Positions 34,801 to 45,463 of a DNA stretch of 64,000 bases are shown here, piece after piece; the stretch's first letter is position 1, and the number at the start of each line of letters is the position of its first letter. Below the pieces are notes generated by a model, which saw only the letters and a list, made by a program, of their open reading frames with translations, was not told where the DNA came from and did not search any database. The translations under genes were made by a program, and so were the position numbers. The DNA comes from Chamaelirium japonicum (lineage: Eukaryota; Streptophyta; Magnoliopsida; Liliales; Melanthiaceae), in contig OX393550.1 in assembly GCA_947650365.1 (NCBI GenBank), positions 119,198,874-119,262,873 on the forward strand, in the 5' to 3' direction.

Positions 34801-37800
34801 TCTACAATGGTACCCATATGACATTTGTGCTTAGTTGAGCTTTCCAAAAGAGGGGTTAACTAGCTTTATTAGGATATGTCGATTAAGTTGATGTTAGTCT
34901 ACTTTCTCCTTTCGAAGCATTATCATCGACATTTGCGGCTATCAAATTATCTCACTTAAACATATGCACTATAGTATTAACTTTTAAGTTAATGACTGGC
35001 CTAGTAAAACTAATTTATTGGTTCGAAGTATCATGTAAGGGAGAAAACAAGGAAAGTAACGGTACTGGGGGACATTACCGGTATTCGTCGGGCTTAAACC
35101 GAACCCCAGCCCGCCCCCGCCAAACGTTTCGGAACTCCGAAACGTTTTTGTCGTGTTATGAAACCCTAAGCCAAAGTCTATAAACTAAATAGTGAATCCT
35201 AACCCTAATTCTATAACTTAAATAGTGAACCCTAACCCTAATTCTATACTCGTAATAGTGAACCCTAACCCTAAACCTAACCGAAATCACCGTAGCAGTC
35301 CTAAAATACTGTAGCAATCCGAAATACTGTAGCGGTTCAAAAATACTGCAGCAGTCCAAAATCAATGTAGTGGTTCAAAAATATTGTAGCAGTTCAAAAT
35401 CATTGTAGCAGCCCGAAATCACTGTAGCGGTCAAAAAAATTGTAGTAGTCCGAAATCACTGTAGCAGACCGAAATCACTGTAGGGATAGTAATAGTGATG
35501 CTGTAGGTTCTCGGGTAGAGTTGGCATTTTCATAAAAAATAGGGAGACATAGACTTAAGTCCTTTTAGCAAATGCTATATTAGTTAAAGGATAGGCAGCA
35601 TTTCAATACTGCACCAAGTCCCTCGGACTCCCTCCTGAACATTGCGTGCTACCGCAAGTCCCTTGTCCTTATTTACCCCCTCACATGCTACAGAAAGAGT
35701 ATCCATTCGCTGGTTGACACTGGGCATGTAGCGGTTGCTACAGTGATTTCACTATAGCTGCTACAATGATTTCACTGTACCTGCTATAGTGAAATCACTG
35801 TAGCAAGAGTATGAATTCAATTTGGTAAGATTATCAATTTAGCAAATTGTATGTTGCTGCAATGACTTCACTGTAGCAAGAGTATCAATTAGCCGAGTGG
35901 ATACTCTTTCTGAAGACGAATGGATACTCTGGCTATGGTGAAATCACTGTAGCAACCGCAACATGCATAGTGTCACCCGGTGATTAGATACTCTTGTTGA
36001 TGACGAATGTGTACTCTTTCCGGAGACGAATGTATACTCTTGCTACAGTATTTTCGTTGTAGTAGCTACACTGAAATCATTGTAGCAATCACTATATGTA
36101 TAGTGTTAATCGGCGAATGGATACTCTTACTGGAAACGAATGGATTCTCTTACTGGAGGGGCAATTTTGTAATTTAAAGGATAAAAAAAGTCAAACATTT
36201 TCGATTAAGGACTTGTACAAACGTGTCCTTCAGGGAGGGACTTAAGCTAATATCTAACAACTTGTATCCTTTAGTTTAAACAACGACCTGTGGAGGGATT
36301 TATGACTAATTAACCCTAAAAAACGCCTCAAAGCTGTTTAAAGATACCTCTCGTGCGTTAAATTAGTTGTACATGATCACCTCAAAAAAAAGGGCGGGGG
36401 GAATTAGCAAGAAGCCCATCTTAGAGATCCTTTTTGAGCAGCAGTCCTGACCACCTTTTCATTTGAGCTGCAACCTCTGTGGACAAAAATACCCCTCATA
36501 TCCCTTCGAATTTATACCTGCTGCCACTCATCTACTGCCACTGTCGCCGACTTAACCAAACCCTAGCCCCCCCCCCCCCCCCCCCCCTCACCGGACCTAA
36601 CCGAACCCGTCCCCTGCCGCCCTCGTCGGACCTAATCGAAATCCCCGCCACCGCTGCCGGACCTAACCGACCCCCCCCCGAATCTACAGGTCATGGGATG
36701 AACCCCCATCCGTCGCTGGACTTAACTGAACAACCCCCCGAATCTACAGGCCATGGGATTAACCCTCAGTCGTCGCCGTCGCCGTCGCCGGACCTAACCG
36801 AACCCCTAGTCGTCGCCACCGCCGGATCTAATAACCCCCCCTCCCCGAATCTACAGGCCATGGGATGAACCCTTAGCCGTTGCCATCGCCGTCGCCGTCG
36901 CCGGACCTAACTGAACCCCCAGCAGTCGCCATCGCCATCGCCGAACCTAACCGAATCCCCAGCCGTCGTCGCCTCCGCTCCCGCCTGTGCGACCGTTGTC
37001 CGGACTTGATAGAGATGAAGGTAGAGGGTGGTCTCGGGATTTAAAAATAAGGGGATGATTTTTCCTAAAGTTTGGAGTGGTTAGAGGGGCTGGAGCTCAA
37101 ATGAAATGTTTTCGGTGGGTTTATTCTAATGTGGGGTTGGTTAGAGGGGTCTTAGGCTAATAACCCCCCAAAAAAACAATTATGTGGACTGGATGTAAAC
37201 CAAAAATTATGTCTTGGGTCTATTGTAAGTGCATATTGTTCTAAATAACCTGTACCTAATTTTTTTGAGAAATAGGACCTGCACCTAATTACCCCTCAAA
37301 AAAAATCCTTTAGTACTGTTTTTTTTCATTTTTAACGTAAATTTTTTCTAATGAGCAATGCTTATTTAATCAGAAGAAAAAATTAAGAAGCCGTCAGAAG
37401 AAGTTAAAGGCATATGATCTCTCGGCCCTCTCCGAGTTTCTTCCAGATTTGGATGCTCCTCAGATTCCATCAAAAGCAACCGACTTGAAGCTAAACTGCA
37501 AGTCAAGGCAGAAGCTAGTGTAAGCATTTTTCTTGTGCTCATATGCCCTTATACCCCTGCACCTCAGTACTTGATGCAGCTTAAACTGTACCAGGCTAAG
37601 AGAAGGTGCTCGTTTGAGGGCAATGCTGAATGATCCAGCACTCCGGATCGATCCATTCTCCACCATTCATCAGCATCTTGAGAAAACTCAGCCACCGCCT
37701 CCCGTTGTTCCTCGAGAGAACCGGCGAACGGGGAGGAAGAGAAAGAAGGGCAAGAGGAAGGCAGCAGAGGGACTACCATCCGGTTCTCAATCTATGGATA

Positions 37801-37802
37801 TA

Positions 37803-37805
<3 letters not shown>
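25850..37805 (+). CDS. SLX9: SLX9-like ribosome biogenesis protein, five exons
   Basis: My exon model is 25850-25857, 28152-28225, 28583-28632, 37374-37519 and 37595-37805, with GT-AG introns and consistent phases (489 nt, 162 aa). The first exon supplies only ATG GCC AG. The next two give the basic start KSFSRKLEKKLHFYAK then VKDAVVSLGVKKAIGK. Exon four gives KKKLRSRQKKLKAYDLSALS and LKLNCKSRQKLV. Exon five gives LREGARLRAMLNDPALRIDP, FSTIHQHLEKTQPP and a Lys/Arg-rich tail ending QSMDI. The KKLRSRQKKLKAYDLS...EFLP and DP...IHQHL blocks are those of plant SLX9/FAM207 proteins. In yeast, Slx9 joins pre-40S particles in the nucleolus and aids ITS1 processing and export. The length fits the family and nothing looks broken. 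Intron 3 (about 8.7 kb) is full of repeats. Exon 1 is the least certain, being only 8 coding bases. Confidence 0.82.
25858..28151 (+). other. Intron 1 of the SLX9-like gene
   Basis: The first ~650 bases are GC-rich and CT-rich, like transcribed leader sequence, and then the DNA turns AT-rich. Overlapping frames at 25.6-26.5 kb on both strands match no family and reflect composition. No mobile-element ends were recognised. Retained or alternative first exons are possible here. Confidence 0.5.
29160..29670. repeat. hAT-like GAACCCGA-rich repeat in SLX9 intron 3
   Basis: Runs of cgaacccgaattgg, gaatcgggcccgaat and gatccgaacccgagccc give it the same subterminal style as the hAT-type elements in this window. 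Candidate ends catggattcgaac and, inverted, cagggattaagaatt resemble each other only weakly, and no target duplication was found. Confidence 0.45.
30620..31090 (+). mobile_element. LTR end plus primer-binding site of an old Ty3-type fossil
   Basis: The stretch gtctaca (31061-31067) followed within a few bases by tggcgactcc (31071-31080) matches the LTR-end/primer-site arrangement of plant Ty3 elements primed by a tRNA-Arg-like TGGCGACTCC. The upstream LTR limit is unclear. Degraded sequence to about 34.7 kb may be the rest of it. No domain could be named. Old and broken. Confidence 0.45.
31912..33033. mobile_element. Probable hAT-like element rich in ACCGGT, in SLX9 intron 3
   Basis: The left arm (ataaaaataccggtcac, then ggttcgaaccgggtggta) is mirrored at the right (gaaccggccggtacggttc, then ggccagtattttgatcat). 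Inverted ends of the form gat(c)aaaatac(c/t)gg pair with each other. A candidate 8-bp flank repeat (caggacca/catgacaa) is imperfect, so the exact limits are uncertain. The inside is AT-rich and non-coding. Confidence 0.55.
32402..32690. repeat. ~165-bp tandem duplication
   Basis: Two direct copies begin aatttgcatgaaccgatcat and aatttacatgaatcgatcat and continue through aatttggagatgatg, gctttgatggcatagatct and ttttcaccacaattatttg. They lie inside the ACCGGT-rich element. Confidence 0.8.
33034..35155. other. Decayed non-coding part of SLX9 intron 3
   Basis: Short frames occur but none is recognisable. A direct repeat of about 80 bases (gaaccccac...gagt...caatatttgaa.aatt) lies near 33405-33545. 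This may be the decayed interior of the Ty3-type fossil whose primer site is at 31.07 kb. Confidence 0.4.
35160..35275. repeat. Telomere-like ~34-bp repeat
   Basis: Three copies of aatagtgaaccctaacccta plus attctataactt. They contain the plant telomere motif ccctaa and end in ccctaaaccta. Related sequence occurs inverted at about 44745-44870 (aggttcactatttagggt). Confidence 0.8.
35281..35486. repeat. ~19-bp minisatellite, unit like ccgaaatcactgtagcagt
   Basis: About 11 head-to-tail copies of an 18-20 base unit with variable middle bases. It directly follows the telomere-like repeats. The same ctgtagc/gctacag word recurs in both orientations at 35.7-36.1 kb and near 43.6-43.75 kb. Confidence 0.85.
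35690..36130. repeat. Interspersed palindromic gctacagtgatttc motifs
   Basis: The word gctacagtgatttcact and its inverse agtgaaatcactgtagc alternate several times, mixed with agagtatccattcg / gaatggatactct pairs. Several pairs could form hairpins. Non-coding intron 3 sequence. Confidence 0.7.
36567..36587. repeat. C21 homopolymer tract
   Basis: About 21 consecutive C bases within the GC-rich part of SLX9 intron 3. Confidence 0.9.
36590..36975. repeat. GC-rich minisatellite in SLX9 intron 3
   Basis: Repeats of ccgaatctacaggccatggg (three copies near 36677, 36738 and 36845) alternate with gtcgccgtcgccggacctaa blocks (several copies). The 129-aa Pro-rich frame over this region is a product of the repeat and not a gene. 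Confidence 0.8.

Positions 37806-37806
<1 letters not shown>

Positions 37807-37839
<33 letters not shown>
37807..37839. repeat. (TC)n microsatellite in SLX9-like 3' UTR
   Basis: About 16 TC repeats begin immediately after the stop codon, so they are probably in the transcript. Confidence 0.9.
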
Positions 37840-37842
<3 letters not shown>

Positions 37843-38735
37843 GCTATGTTGCCTTAAAACTTGGTTATAACTTATAACTGAATGTTAAGCCCTAGGAAGC
37901 CATTTGTAGCTTCAGCATTGCTTTGCCCTGGCTAAGTAGCATGATACACTTGTCCATCAAAGACTGATCTGAAATGTACAGTGGCTTTGCATTTCTGTGG
38001 ACTAAACACAAATTTCATAGTGACCCAAAGCATTCATCTCTCTATTTATATAGAGTGATGATCAGGCGGATCTCAGATGTAGCATCACAGTATGTGATTT
38101 TTGCCTTCATTTTTCATTGAACAATTTGATGGATGGATAAAGATTTCTGAAAATATATACCAAGAGCCAATGGGTGATGGGATAATTTGTGCTAAGAGCA
38201 TGACCCAAGGCGCACTACGAGTTGCGCCTCAGACCCAAACATGCACATGACTCATCCCGACATAACAGGTCTGGCCGACATGGCTCGACCCTAATCAGGG
38301 CAATGAATAACTCTAAAAGCTTAGCCTTTTCCAGATATAAAGTTGGGTAATGTGAGAAGCACAATCCATACAAACCATAGGTTGAAGGAGGCATCCACGC
38401 CATCTTGCTCGAGTCCGCAAACTATATATATTCCAATTGGTATTGAACCTTGATAGTTAACTATTCTTTCTATTTTATTTGGGTCACAGATTAGTATGAG
38501 CCATGATTGGATAATTGCTGCTAAAGCCACTGATAACCAACGCATATGGCCGGCTTATAATAGCATCACAACACTTAATTTGAACGAAGTGCTACCTCCA
38601 CTCACAAACGTACCATGAATGAATTGAAACCCTAATGGAAGTGTGGAAACTCTACTGTGCCAAGCTAGCTAGCGTGTGTGGCGTGCTCTACTCCTTGTTG
38701 GGTCACGCCTATGTACCCCTCCCTATATGCACCCT
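37840..38735. other. Intergenic DNA between SLX9-like and the small-protein gene
   Basis: The first few hundred bases are probably SLX9 3' UTR and terminator, and the last part is the promoter of the next gene. No other coding sequence was recognised. Confidence 0.45.
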
Positions 38736-38738
38736 CCC

Positions 38739-38747
38739 TTATATATG
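38739..38747 (+). promoter_or_regulatory. Candidate TATA box
   Basis: The sequence ttatatatg lies about 100 bases before the ATG at 38843 and about 15 bases before a short (CT)n run (38756-38773), a common plant core-promoter layout. The predicted transcript start is near 38770. Confidence 0.45.
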
Positions 38748-38842
38748 TACCCGGACTCTCTCTCTCTCTCTCTGCATATGTCCATAGAGTTGGCTGCTCT
38801 TCTTTCTTTCTTTTAAATCTGATCCAGGTGGGGGTGAGAAGT

Positions 38843-39178
38843 ATGGCTCTCAGGTGGTTACTTCGTATCATCAGTACCCAGATGGTCGGCCGGTCAGATG
38901 ACGGCGGAGGAGATGGTGGGTGCAGTAGGGAGGCGAAGGGGGTAAGGATGGCCGGGGGCAGAGAGGAGAAGGGAACGTGTCGAAGGGTGAACGGGGGTTA
39001 CGATGGTGGGTTCATGATGCCGTTGCACTACCCTCGGTACCGGAAGGAGGAGTACGAGGCGATGGAGGAGTGGAAGGTGGACATGGTGCTCAAGGAGTAT
39101 GGACTGGCTTTTGATGGATCCCTTGAGGAGAAGAGGGCATATGCGATTGGGGCCTTCCTGTGGCCTGACGAGCTCTAG
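38843..39178 (+). CDS. Small plant-specific protein with MPLHYPRY...GAFLWPDEL domain
   Basis: Intronless, 111 aa. I chose ATG 38843 (MALRWLLRIISTQMVGRSDD) because the open frame further upstream runs through the TATA and CT-rich leader. A Gly/Arg/Lys-rich variable middle is followed by a conserved C-terminal half: MPLHYPRYRKEEYEAMEEW, KVDMVLKEYGLAFDGSLEEK, RAYAIGAFLWPDEL. I recognise this as a family of short, uncharacterised land-plant proteins (I recall the label DUF7722, which should be checked). No signal peptide or enzyme motif is evident. The Tyr/Trp-rich acidic domain could be a protein-interaction module. The gene looks intact and lies about 1 kb downstream of SLX9-like on the same strand. 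A hAT-type element starts about 245 bases after its stop. Confidence 0.8.
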   Translation: MALRWLLRIISTQMVGRSDDGGGDGGCSREAKGVRMAGGREEKGTCRRVNGGYDGGFMMPLHYPRYRKEEYEAMEEWKVDMVLKEYGLAFDGSLEEKRAYAIGAFLWPDEL

Positions 39179-39203
39179 CTTTCTTCAATTCTCTATAGGC
39201 ACA

Positions 39204-39205
<2 letters not shown>

Positions 39206-39259
<54 letters not shown>
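39206..39259. repeat. (GA)n microsatellite in 3' flank
   Basis: About 27 GA repeats start some 30 bases after the stop codon of the small-protein gene, probably in its 3' UTR. Confidence 0.9.
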
Positions 39260-39261
<2 letters not shown>

Positions 39262-39423
39262 TGGGTTTATTGTTGTATTTAAGTTTGATCATGTATGATG
39301 TATCATTAGATTGGTGTGCTCCTCTTGTGCTTAATGCACCCACTTCAGCATCAGTGTGGTTGGAGGTGTGTGGTCGGAGGTGGGATGGAAATGGTTGAGG
39401 TTCATGTAGCTCTTGATTATGGC

Positions 39424-42400
39424 TTGGAATGGCAACATATCGAGTTTGGGATTGGTCGGCCCATCCCAACTCCGTCCTGCTAAGAAATATCTTATCCCAA
39501 ATTTGTCCCAAACCCATGTTGGGTTTGAATGATCAATCCAAAACCCGTCCCACTCACACTAGTAAAAACCCAAGCCCATCCCATCCCAATTATGTTTATG
39601 CAGGATAAGTCCAAGCTAGTTGATTATATTTTGAACTAAATTTATTTTTGTTAAGAGAAGCAATGAAGATATTGAGATCTAAATTCATTATAACATAAAA
39701 TAACAATTTCTATATTTTTGTTAATACATTGAATGAATTAAATAAATTCACTACAATGAAAATGTATAACTTATTACAAGTCTACAACCAGTTAAACACC
39801 ATGAACATACTATTAGTTAAATCAGATATGTTCTAGAAATTTTATAAACAGAAGGTCTGAGTTGTATTATCTCCTTAAATAGCGAATTGGTATGACATAA
39901 AGTAGGATACAAAACTACATCCGAATTAATTATCAAATGACAAAAACACAGGGCAAATTTGGCTGTGGTCCCTGACCAAAAATACAGATTGTGTAAAGGA
40001 CCAAAAATATGTGTGTTTGTTGTATAGTCCCAAGCTTAAAGTAGTGAACACGTAGAATCCTTTGACCCAGTTATCCGTTACATTCCGTATCATTAGGCGT
40101 GAGCCCCTACAAAATGTGATATTGTTATAAATATTAATGACAAAAGTATCCATAAACCGTATATATTGGAGACAGCTCATAAAAAATAATAGAATTATAT
40201 TACGATTTGAAAGCGACATATTATAGGCATGTGTCATTATTTATAGGGTTTTTGAAACTGCGATGAATCATTATGTATATATATGTGCAACTGTCTTAAA
40301 ATCCATTTATTAGAGATCTATTGACCAATTTATCCACTCCCAGTAGGTGGATACCACTTGCTGATAGATCATAGCTACTCCAACCTATTTCTAAAAGTTG
40401 GTGTGACGCTGGTCGCTCCCAACTTTTGCAAGCAGTTGGGATGGATCTGGGGGCTCTCGATGAGTGGTCCCTATTTTTTTTTTTTTTTACCATTTTGTCC
40501 TTATTTTTTTGCACATCAGTCTTTAGTGGATTATTTGTATATTTTTTTGACCGTTTTACCCTTATTTAGGAGCTCCCTGTTGGGAGATGGTTGGAGGCAA
40601 CCCATCCCCTCACCCTCTCCCATCTTATGAAGCCGTATTTGGATCTCTCAGCCTTCGAATATGTTTGGAGATGCTCTAATACCCCTAGATGAAAATTATT
40701 TCTCCCCTCTAAAAATTATTATGTTTTATATGTGTGCATATTTGTCATAATGTTGCAATCATATTTTTCATTTGCAGCAATATGTAATTTAAAAAATTAA
40801 ACAATAACTTTTATTATTTGAATAGTAACTTTTTGAAATTACTTAATGAATAATGAATTAAAAGTGATTTTTTTTTTGTTATCTAATGATAAACGAAAGT
40901 AGTAATATTTACTATTGATTTATTAAAAATAAATTTAGACCAGATATGTTATCTAAAATAAAAAACACAATGAGCCATTATGATCATTTAATATGAATCT
41001 CAATTGATTATAATTATGAAAAATCATATTAGTACTCATGAAGCTTACTATGTGTTTATTGTATCAGATAATAACTTTTGATATATCGAACGTATGAATA
41101 TGTTAATTGCATAGAATAATAATATATTATATTAAACAATGATTTTTATATTTGGATAATAACTTTTGAATTTAAATGATTAATTAAACATTTAGATCTT
41201 ATATATATATAAATTATTAATCAAACATCATTATTAAAGTATATTAAAAATTTTAAAAAATAAAAATAATAGTTTATTTTATAAAATTATATTATAAAAT
41301 CAAATAGTAACTTTTTACCTTTGAATAGTAACTTTTATGGTTTTTGATAGATTTTATTATGAGAGTATTATATATGATATTTACTGATTAATGTGTATCA
41401 AAATAAATTATTAAAGACTAAAATTATGCATAAATAATGATAACTTATGAATATCAGGTCTTATAAAGCAGTTAGTATCTTTTATAAACTAAATAATTAC
41501 TTTTCATGTATAGTGTATACTTATTATTGATGATCAAATATATATATTACAAATAATTAAAAATATTATATTACAACATAATAGTTCAATTTTAATTAAA
41601 AAAATAACATAAATGTATTAAAAAAGTGGTCGTACACTGTACTTTTCTTGTCAACACAATTAATAGTACTTATCATCAACATAATAGTACTTTTCTAATA
41701 ATAAATAGTAACTTTAGGTCTATTATATTTTCTTCATAAATTTAGTTATTAAGTGATGAATATTATTTTAAAATATATTTAAAGAGATATAAAATAAATA
41801 AATGTTAATGGTTTTGCAATTATACAGCTACAAAGGTTAAAGGTTAATGGTCTTGTTCTGATTGATCAATTTTATCAAAGTAAACAAAATGACAATACTT
41901 TTATACAAAAGTTATATGTCATCCAATCCAAAAATTACTATTTATCTGAATATTGATTTATAGTAGATTTCACAAGTTAAATATAAAAATATCAGATATT
42001 TTTATAAAAAAGTTACACTTTATTCAAACTAAAAGTTACTATTTATCAGAATATTGATTCATAGTATATTTTATAAGTTAAATCTATAAATATCAGATAT
42101 TTTTATAAAAAAATTTACACTTTATTTAATCTAAAAGTTACTATTTATATGAATGTTAATTTTTATTAAATTTCATATAAAAATCAGTTTTGATTCATTT
42201 ATGTGCATATAAAATGTGAATATGTTTAATATAAGTAGTAGTTGATTTATAGATTTGGTTTTAAAAAAATTAAAAATTAGGATTTTATAGATATTTAATT
42301 TATACAATATTAGATTTTTTAAAAAGTAATCCATTGTTTTATAGTAAAAAGTTTATTGTTTTTCATCGCGTATATATATATTTAACTTTGCTCCTTTTTT

Positions 42401-43149
42401 TCGGACACATTTGGCATGGCGTGAGAACCTTATAAATATAAAAAAAGAAATTTCAGAAAGTGGGTATCTTCGATTTGATCAGTTCTGGCCTATTTTTTGT
42501 TGGATTCTTGTAAAATTCTCATTATGCTGCTTGATTTCAAAATCTAACTTCAAGTCGTGCTTTAGATTAGAGAGATCTGATTAAATTTTGGGGTTTTAAG
42601 AAAATGATATGTTGGGTTTTCGAACAACGATTTTAATGGTGGATAATGACATTAGTTATAAATTGAAGTAACAGGTAGGGACACATGGATAAATTTATCA
42701 GCCTTCAAAACCGGCGGTTGCAATTTGATAATAAGTGTTGTTTTTAGTAGGTGATACACTAAATATTAGTAATATTCTCTCGCGCACGGTTTGTTCAGAG
42801 ACAGGACGGTAATTTGATCTTTTTCCATGCTTTATTAGATGATTTGATGTTGTTTCCTACAAATAATTTGAAAGTTTTAGTAGGGATTGTATAATAAACG
42901 GCTATTTTGACTGTCCTTTAGCCATCTTTCATCTTTTAGCAGGGACCTTAGGGTAAGTCCCCCCAAAAAATAACATATATGTAATTGGGTCGGGGAAGGC
43001 TTAATTGACCCCGTCCCAAACTCGATTGGGTTTTGTTTTGTAAATATCAAACCCGTCCGAACCCAATTAATTTCATCCCAAACCCATCTAAATAGGGTCG
43101 GGTCGGATCAGGTCGGTTTCCCATTTAGCTTGTTCCGTTGCCATCCCTA
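39424..43149. mobile_element. hAT-type element (hAT-4), 3.7 kb
   Basis: A perfect 8-bp target duplication attatggc lies at 39416-39423 and 43150-43157. Left end ttggaatggcaac; right end, inverted, tagggatggcaac. The arms carry cccaaacccg / gggtcgggtcgg runs like the other hAT-type elements. The interior is very AT-rich, especially 40.7-42.4 kb, and no transposase was found. It is non-autonomous despite its length, and part of the interior may be other nested repeats. It lies just past the small-protein gene. Confidence 0.87.
41895..42190. repeat. ~101-bp tandem repeat inside hAT-4
   Basis: Three direct copies carry aaaagttactatttat, gaatattgatt.atagta and atatcagatatttttataaa. Copies begin near 41897, 41998 and 42099, the last decayed. 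Confidence 0.8.
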
Positions 43150-43172
43150 ATTATGGCAAGGTGTGCATGTAG

Positions 43173-43174
<2 letters not shown>

Positions 43175-43211
<37 letters not shown>
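43175..43211. repeat. (TC)n microsatellite
   Basis: About 18 TC repeats, 18 bases beyond the hAT-4 target duplication. Confidence 0.9.
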
Positions 43212-43212
<1 letters not shown>

Positions 43213-44160
43213 ATTCTTTCCCGAATTGATAGAAACCTGAAAGGATTTGCATGGTCAAAGGGGGGAAGATCACAACCTCATTAAGAACTTGCATGCATGG
43301 GGTCTTTCAGAGCCTGCCATGCATGCTTTTAAATCCTCTCTCTCATGCGCTTGAATCGATAACCAGATTTATCTAGATCATTTTTGTTGATGAGTTTTGA
43401 GGATTTCAGACTTGTAATTATTGTGAACAGACGTAACATACTATATAGATAGGGACAAACAAAGAGATATTTTAGTGTTAGCTCATTCGGTTTGGAAAAT
43501 ATCCATTTTACCCCTACTTGTACAATGAAATCACACAGAAGAGTAACAATTCGGTAAAAAATCATATTTCACTGTAACAATTTTTTTTTGAGAAATCTTG
43601 TATTCTTTTTTTTTTGCAAAGATTGTTTACTCTTTTGCTACATTCTAATCACTGCAGTAAAAATCTGATTGTTTAAAAAAATCTCGCTTTAAAAAAAATT
43701 GCTACAGTGAAATCATTGTAAAGAGTAACAATCTACAAAGTACCGTTGCTAAAGAGTAGTAATTGTAGATTGTTACTTTTTACTGCACAGAAGATATGAC
43801 ATTTGTGATTTTAGTATTATGGGCAATTTTGTTATTTAAATGGGAGAAAAGTCAACAAAGGAACTTGTTGTAAATGCATCTTTTTCGGGAGGGACCTGCT
43901 GCAAAACCATCTTGTTGTATGTCCTTTTCATCAAGCCGATCTCTTGTCAGCGACCTAACACCTAAGTACCCCCCCTACGATAGAGGATCAAGATCACGAT
44001 AAGGACGCCAAAACTTTCCCTATTAAATACTTAAGTCCCTATAACTAATTTTCAAATGAAATTTAATAGTAAAAGCCAAACTACGCGTGAGATCATATCC
44101 TATTCTGCCAAAGAGATCCAATCCTGCATGAAGTCAGTTATTTCAGACTGCTACAATTAG
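43212..44160. other. Non-coding DNA with ctgtagc-type motifs
   Basis: No gene was seen. Near 43590-43790, gctacagtgaaatcattgta and gagtaacaatc motifs relate it to the 35.3-36.1 kb arrays. The stretch gggagggacctgctgcaaa (about 43889) resembles gggagggacttaagc at about 36232. These look like two decayed copies of one dispersed repeat. Confidence 0.45.
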
Positions 44161-44166
44161 GGCTGC

Positions 44167-44460
44167 AACTTGAACGGGTTGGGTTGGGTTGGGGTTCAAC
44201 CCAAGCCCAACCCAAGTACTAGAACCCTTAACCCTAATCCAACCCAACCGAACCTTCAGACCGAGATGCCCAGGCCAAGCCCAACCCAGGCACTAGAACC
44301 CTCAACTCTAATCCAACCCAACCCAACCCAACCCAACCCAACCTTCAAACCGAGATGTCCAACCCAAGTACTAGAACCCTCAACCCTAATCCAACCCAAC
44401 CAAACCTTTACAAGCTCAGATTGGGCTTGGGTTAGCCCAAGTTGGTAGGACGGGTTGAGT
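44167..44460. repeat. hAT-like left end with AACCCA minisatellite
   Basis: The sequence tagggctgcaacttgaacgg matches the left end style of the hAT-type elements here. It leads into about three copies of a ~65-base unit (ctagaaccctcaaccctaat, ccaacccaacc, ccttcaaaccgagatg). No matching right end or flank duplication was found, so this may be a truncated copy. Confidence 0.55.
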
Positions 44461-44744
44461 TGTGTGGTTCGGTATACTTATTTCCAATGATTGTTTAAAA
44501 TTTTAACATTCGAAGATAAAAAACCGAAAAGAATTATACTTGCTAAACACTACTATTCAATTTTTGTTGCATTTCTATCCATACAATTTACTAGATCATC
44601 ATATAAATGTCTATTTGATAAGCAAGAAGCAAATAAATAATATGTGACTGGGTAAAACGGATGGTTGTGTAATTGCGTTCTCTCAACATAAGAGTACTCG
44701 GGATGGCTATGATTGCTACGTATATATCACAGACATACATGAGT

Positions 44745-44870
44745 ACTCGGGTTTGGATTAGGTTTAAGGTTCACTATTTAGGGTGTAGAATTAGGGTTAT
44801 GGTTATGTTTAAGGTTCACTATTCAGGGTATAGTAGCAGGGTTCGGGTTAGCTAGTTAGGGTTCATTTGT
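44745..44870. repeat. Telomere-like repeat, inverted relative to 35.2 kb
   Basis: About three copies of gtttaaggttcactatt.agggt plus tagaattagggtta, the reverse complement of the 35160-35275 unit. Confidence 0.7.
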
Positions 44871-45318
44871 ATGGTTAGAAAAGTCAAATTGGTAGTTGGG
44901 GGGATTTGTTTTTTATGGACAGATTGTATGGTAAAAAAGTTTGTCCACACTCCGTGAGCCATGCATCACATCACATTTGTGGTATGGTACTGGGTAAGTC
45001 CTACCAGCTTGGCGTGGGGCCATAACAAGTTAATGACTGATAAAGAAGTATTCATGCATAAATCGATTATAAATGGGACATGATTTGGTTGTTAGGATTA
45101 TGATTTGTGGCTAACCAGGGGGAAATTGTCAGAAAAAACAACTTTTTATTTCATTTCCAGATGATAATATATTATAACTATATTTAGTTCCTTCTATATT
45201 TAAGAATTTACTATGAATAGATGCAGTTAGCTAATCATACCGCTAAATCAATATTAGTTCTTAAACTTAAGTTTTTATGGTAAAACAGTATGTTTAGACA
45301 CTCATTTCAACATATGGC

Positions 45319-45320
<2 letters not shown>
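44871..45320. other. AT-rich non-coding DNA
   Basis: No gene or element end was recognised. Confidence 0.4.

Positions 45321-45407
<87 letters not shown>
45321..45407. repeat. (GA)n microsatellite
   Basis: About 43 uninterrupted GA repeats, the longest GA tract in the window and likely to be highly length-variable. Confidence 0.95.
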
Positions 45408-45411
<4 letters not shown>

Positions 45412-45463
45412 TCACGGCTGGAAAGGTGAATACAACCATCTTCCATGTGAAAGGTGGGAGTGA

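Noticed and set aside
35185-35275. Interstitial telomere or former chromosome end
   Set aside because: Only two or three ccctaa words per 34-base unit; it is a minisatellite, not a telomere tract.
36479-36868. 129-aa Pro-rich frame
   Set aside because: Encoded by the GC-rich minisatellite in SLX9 intron 3.
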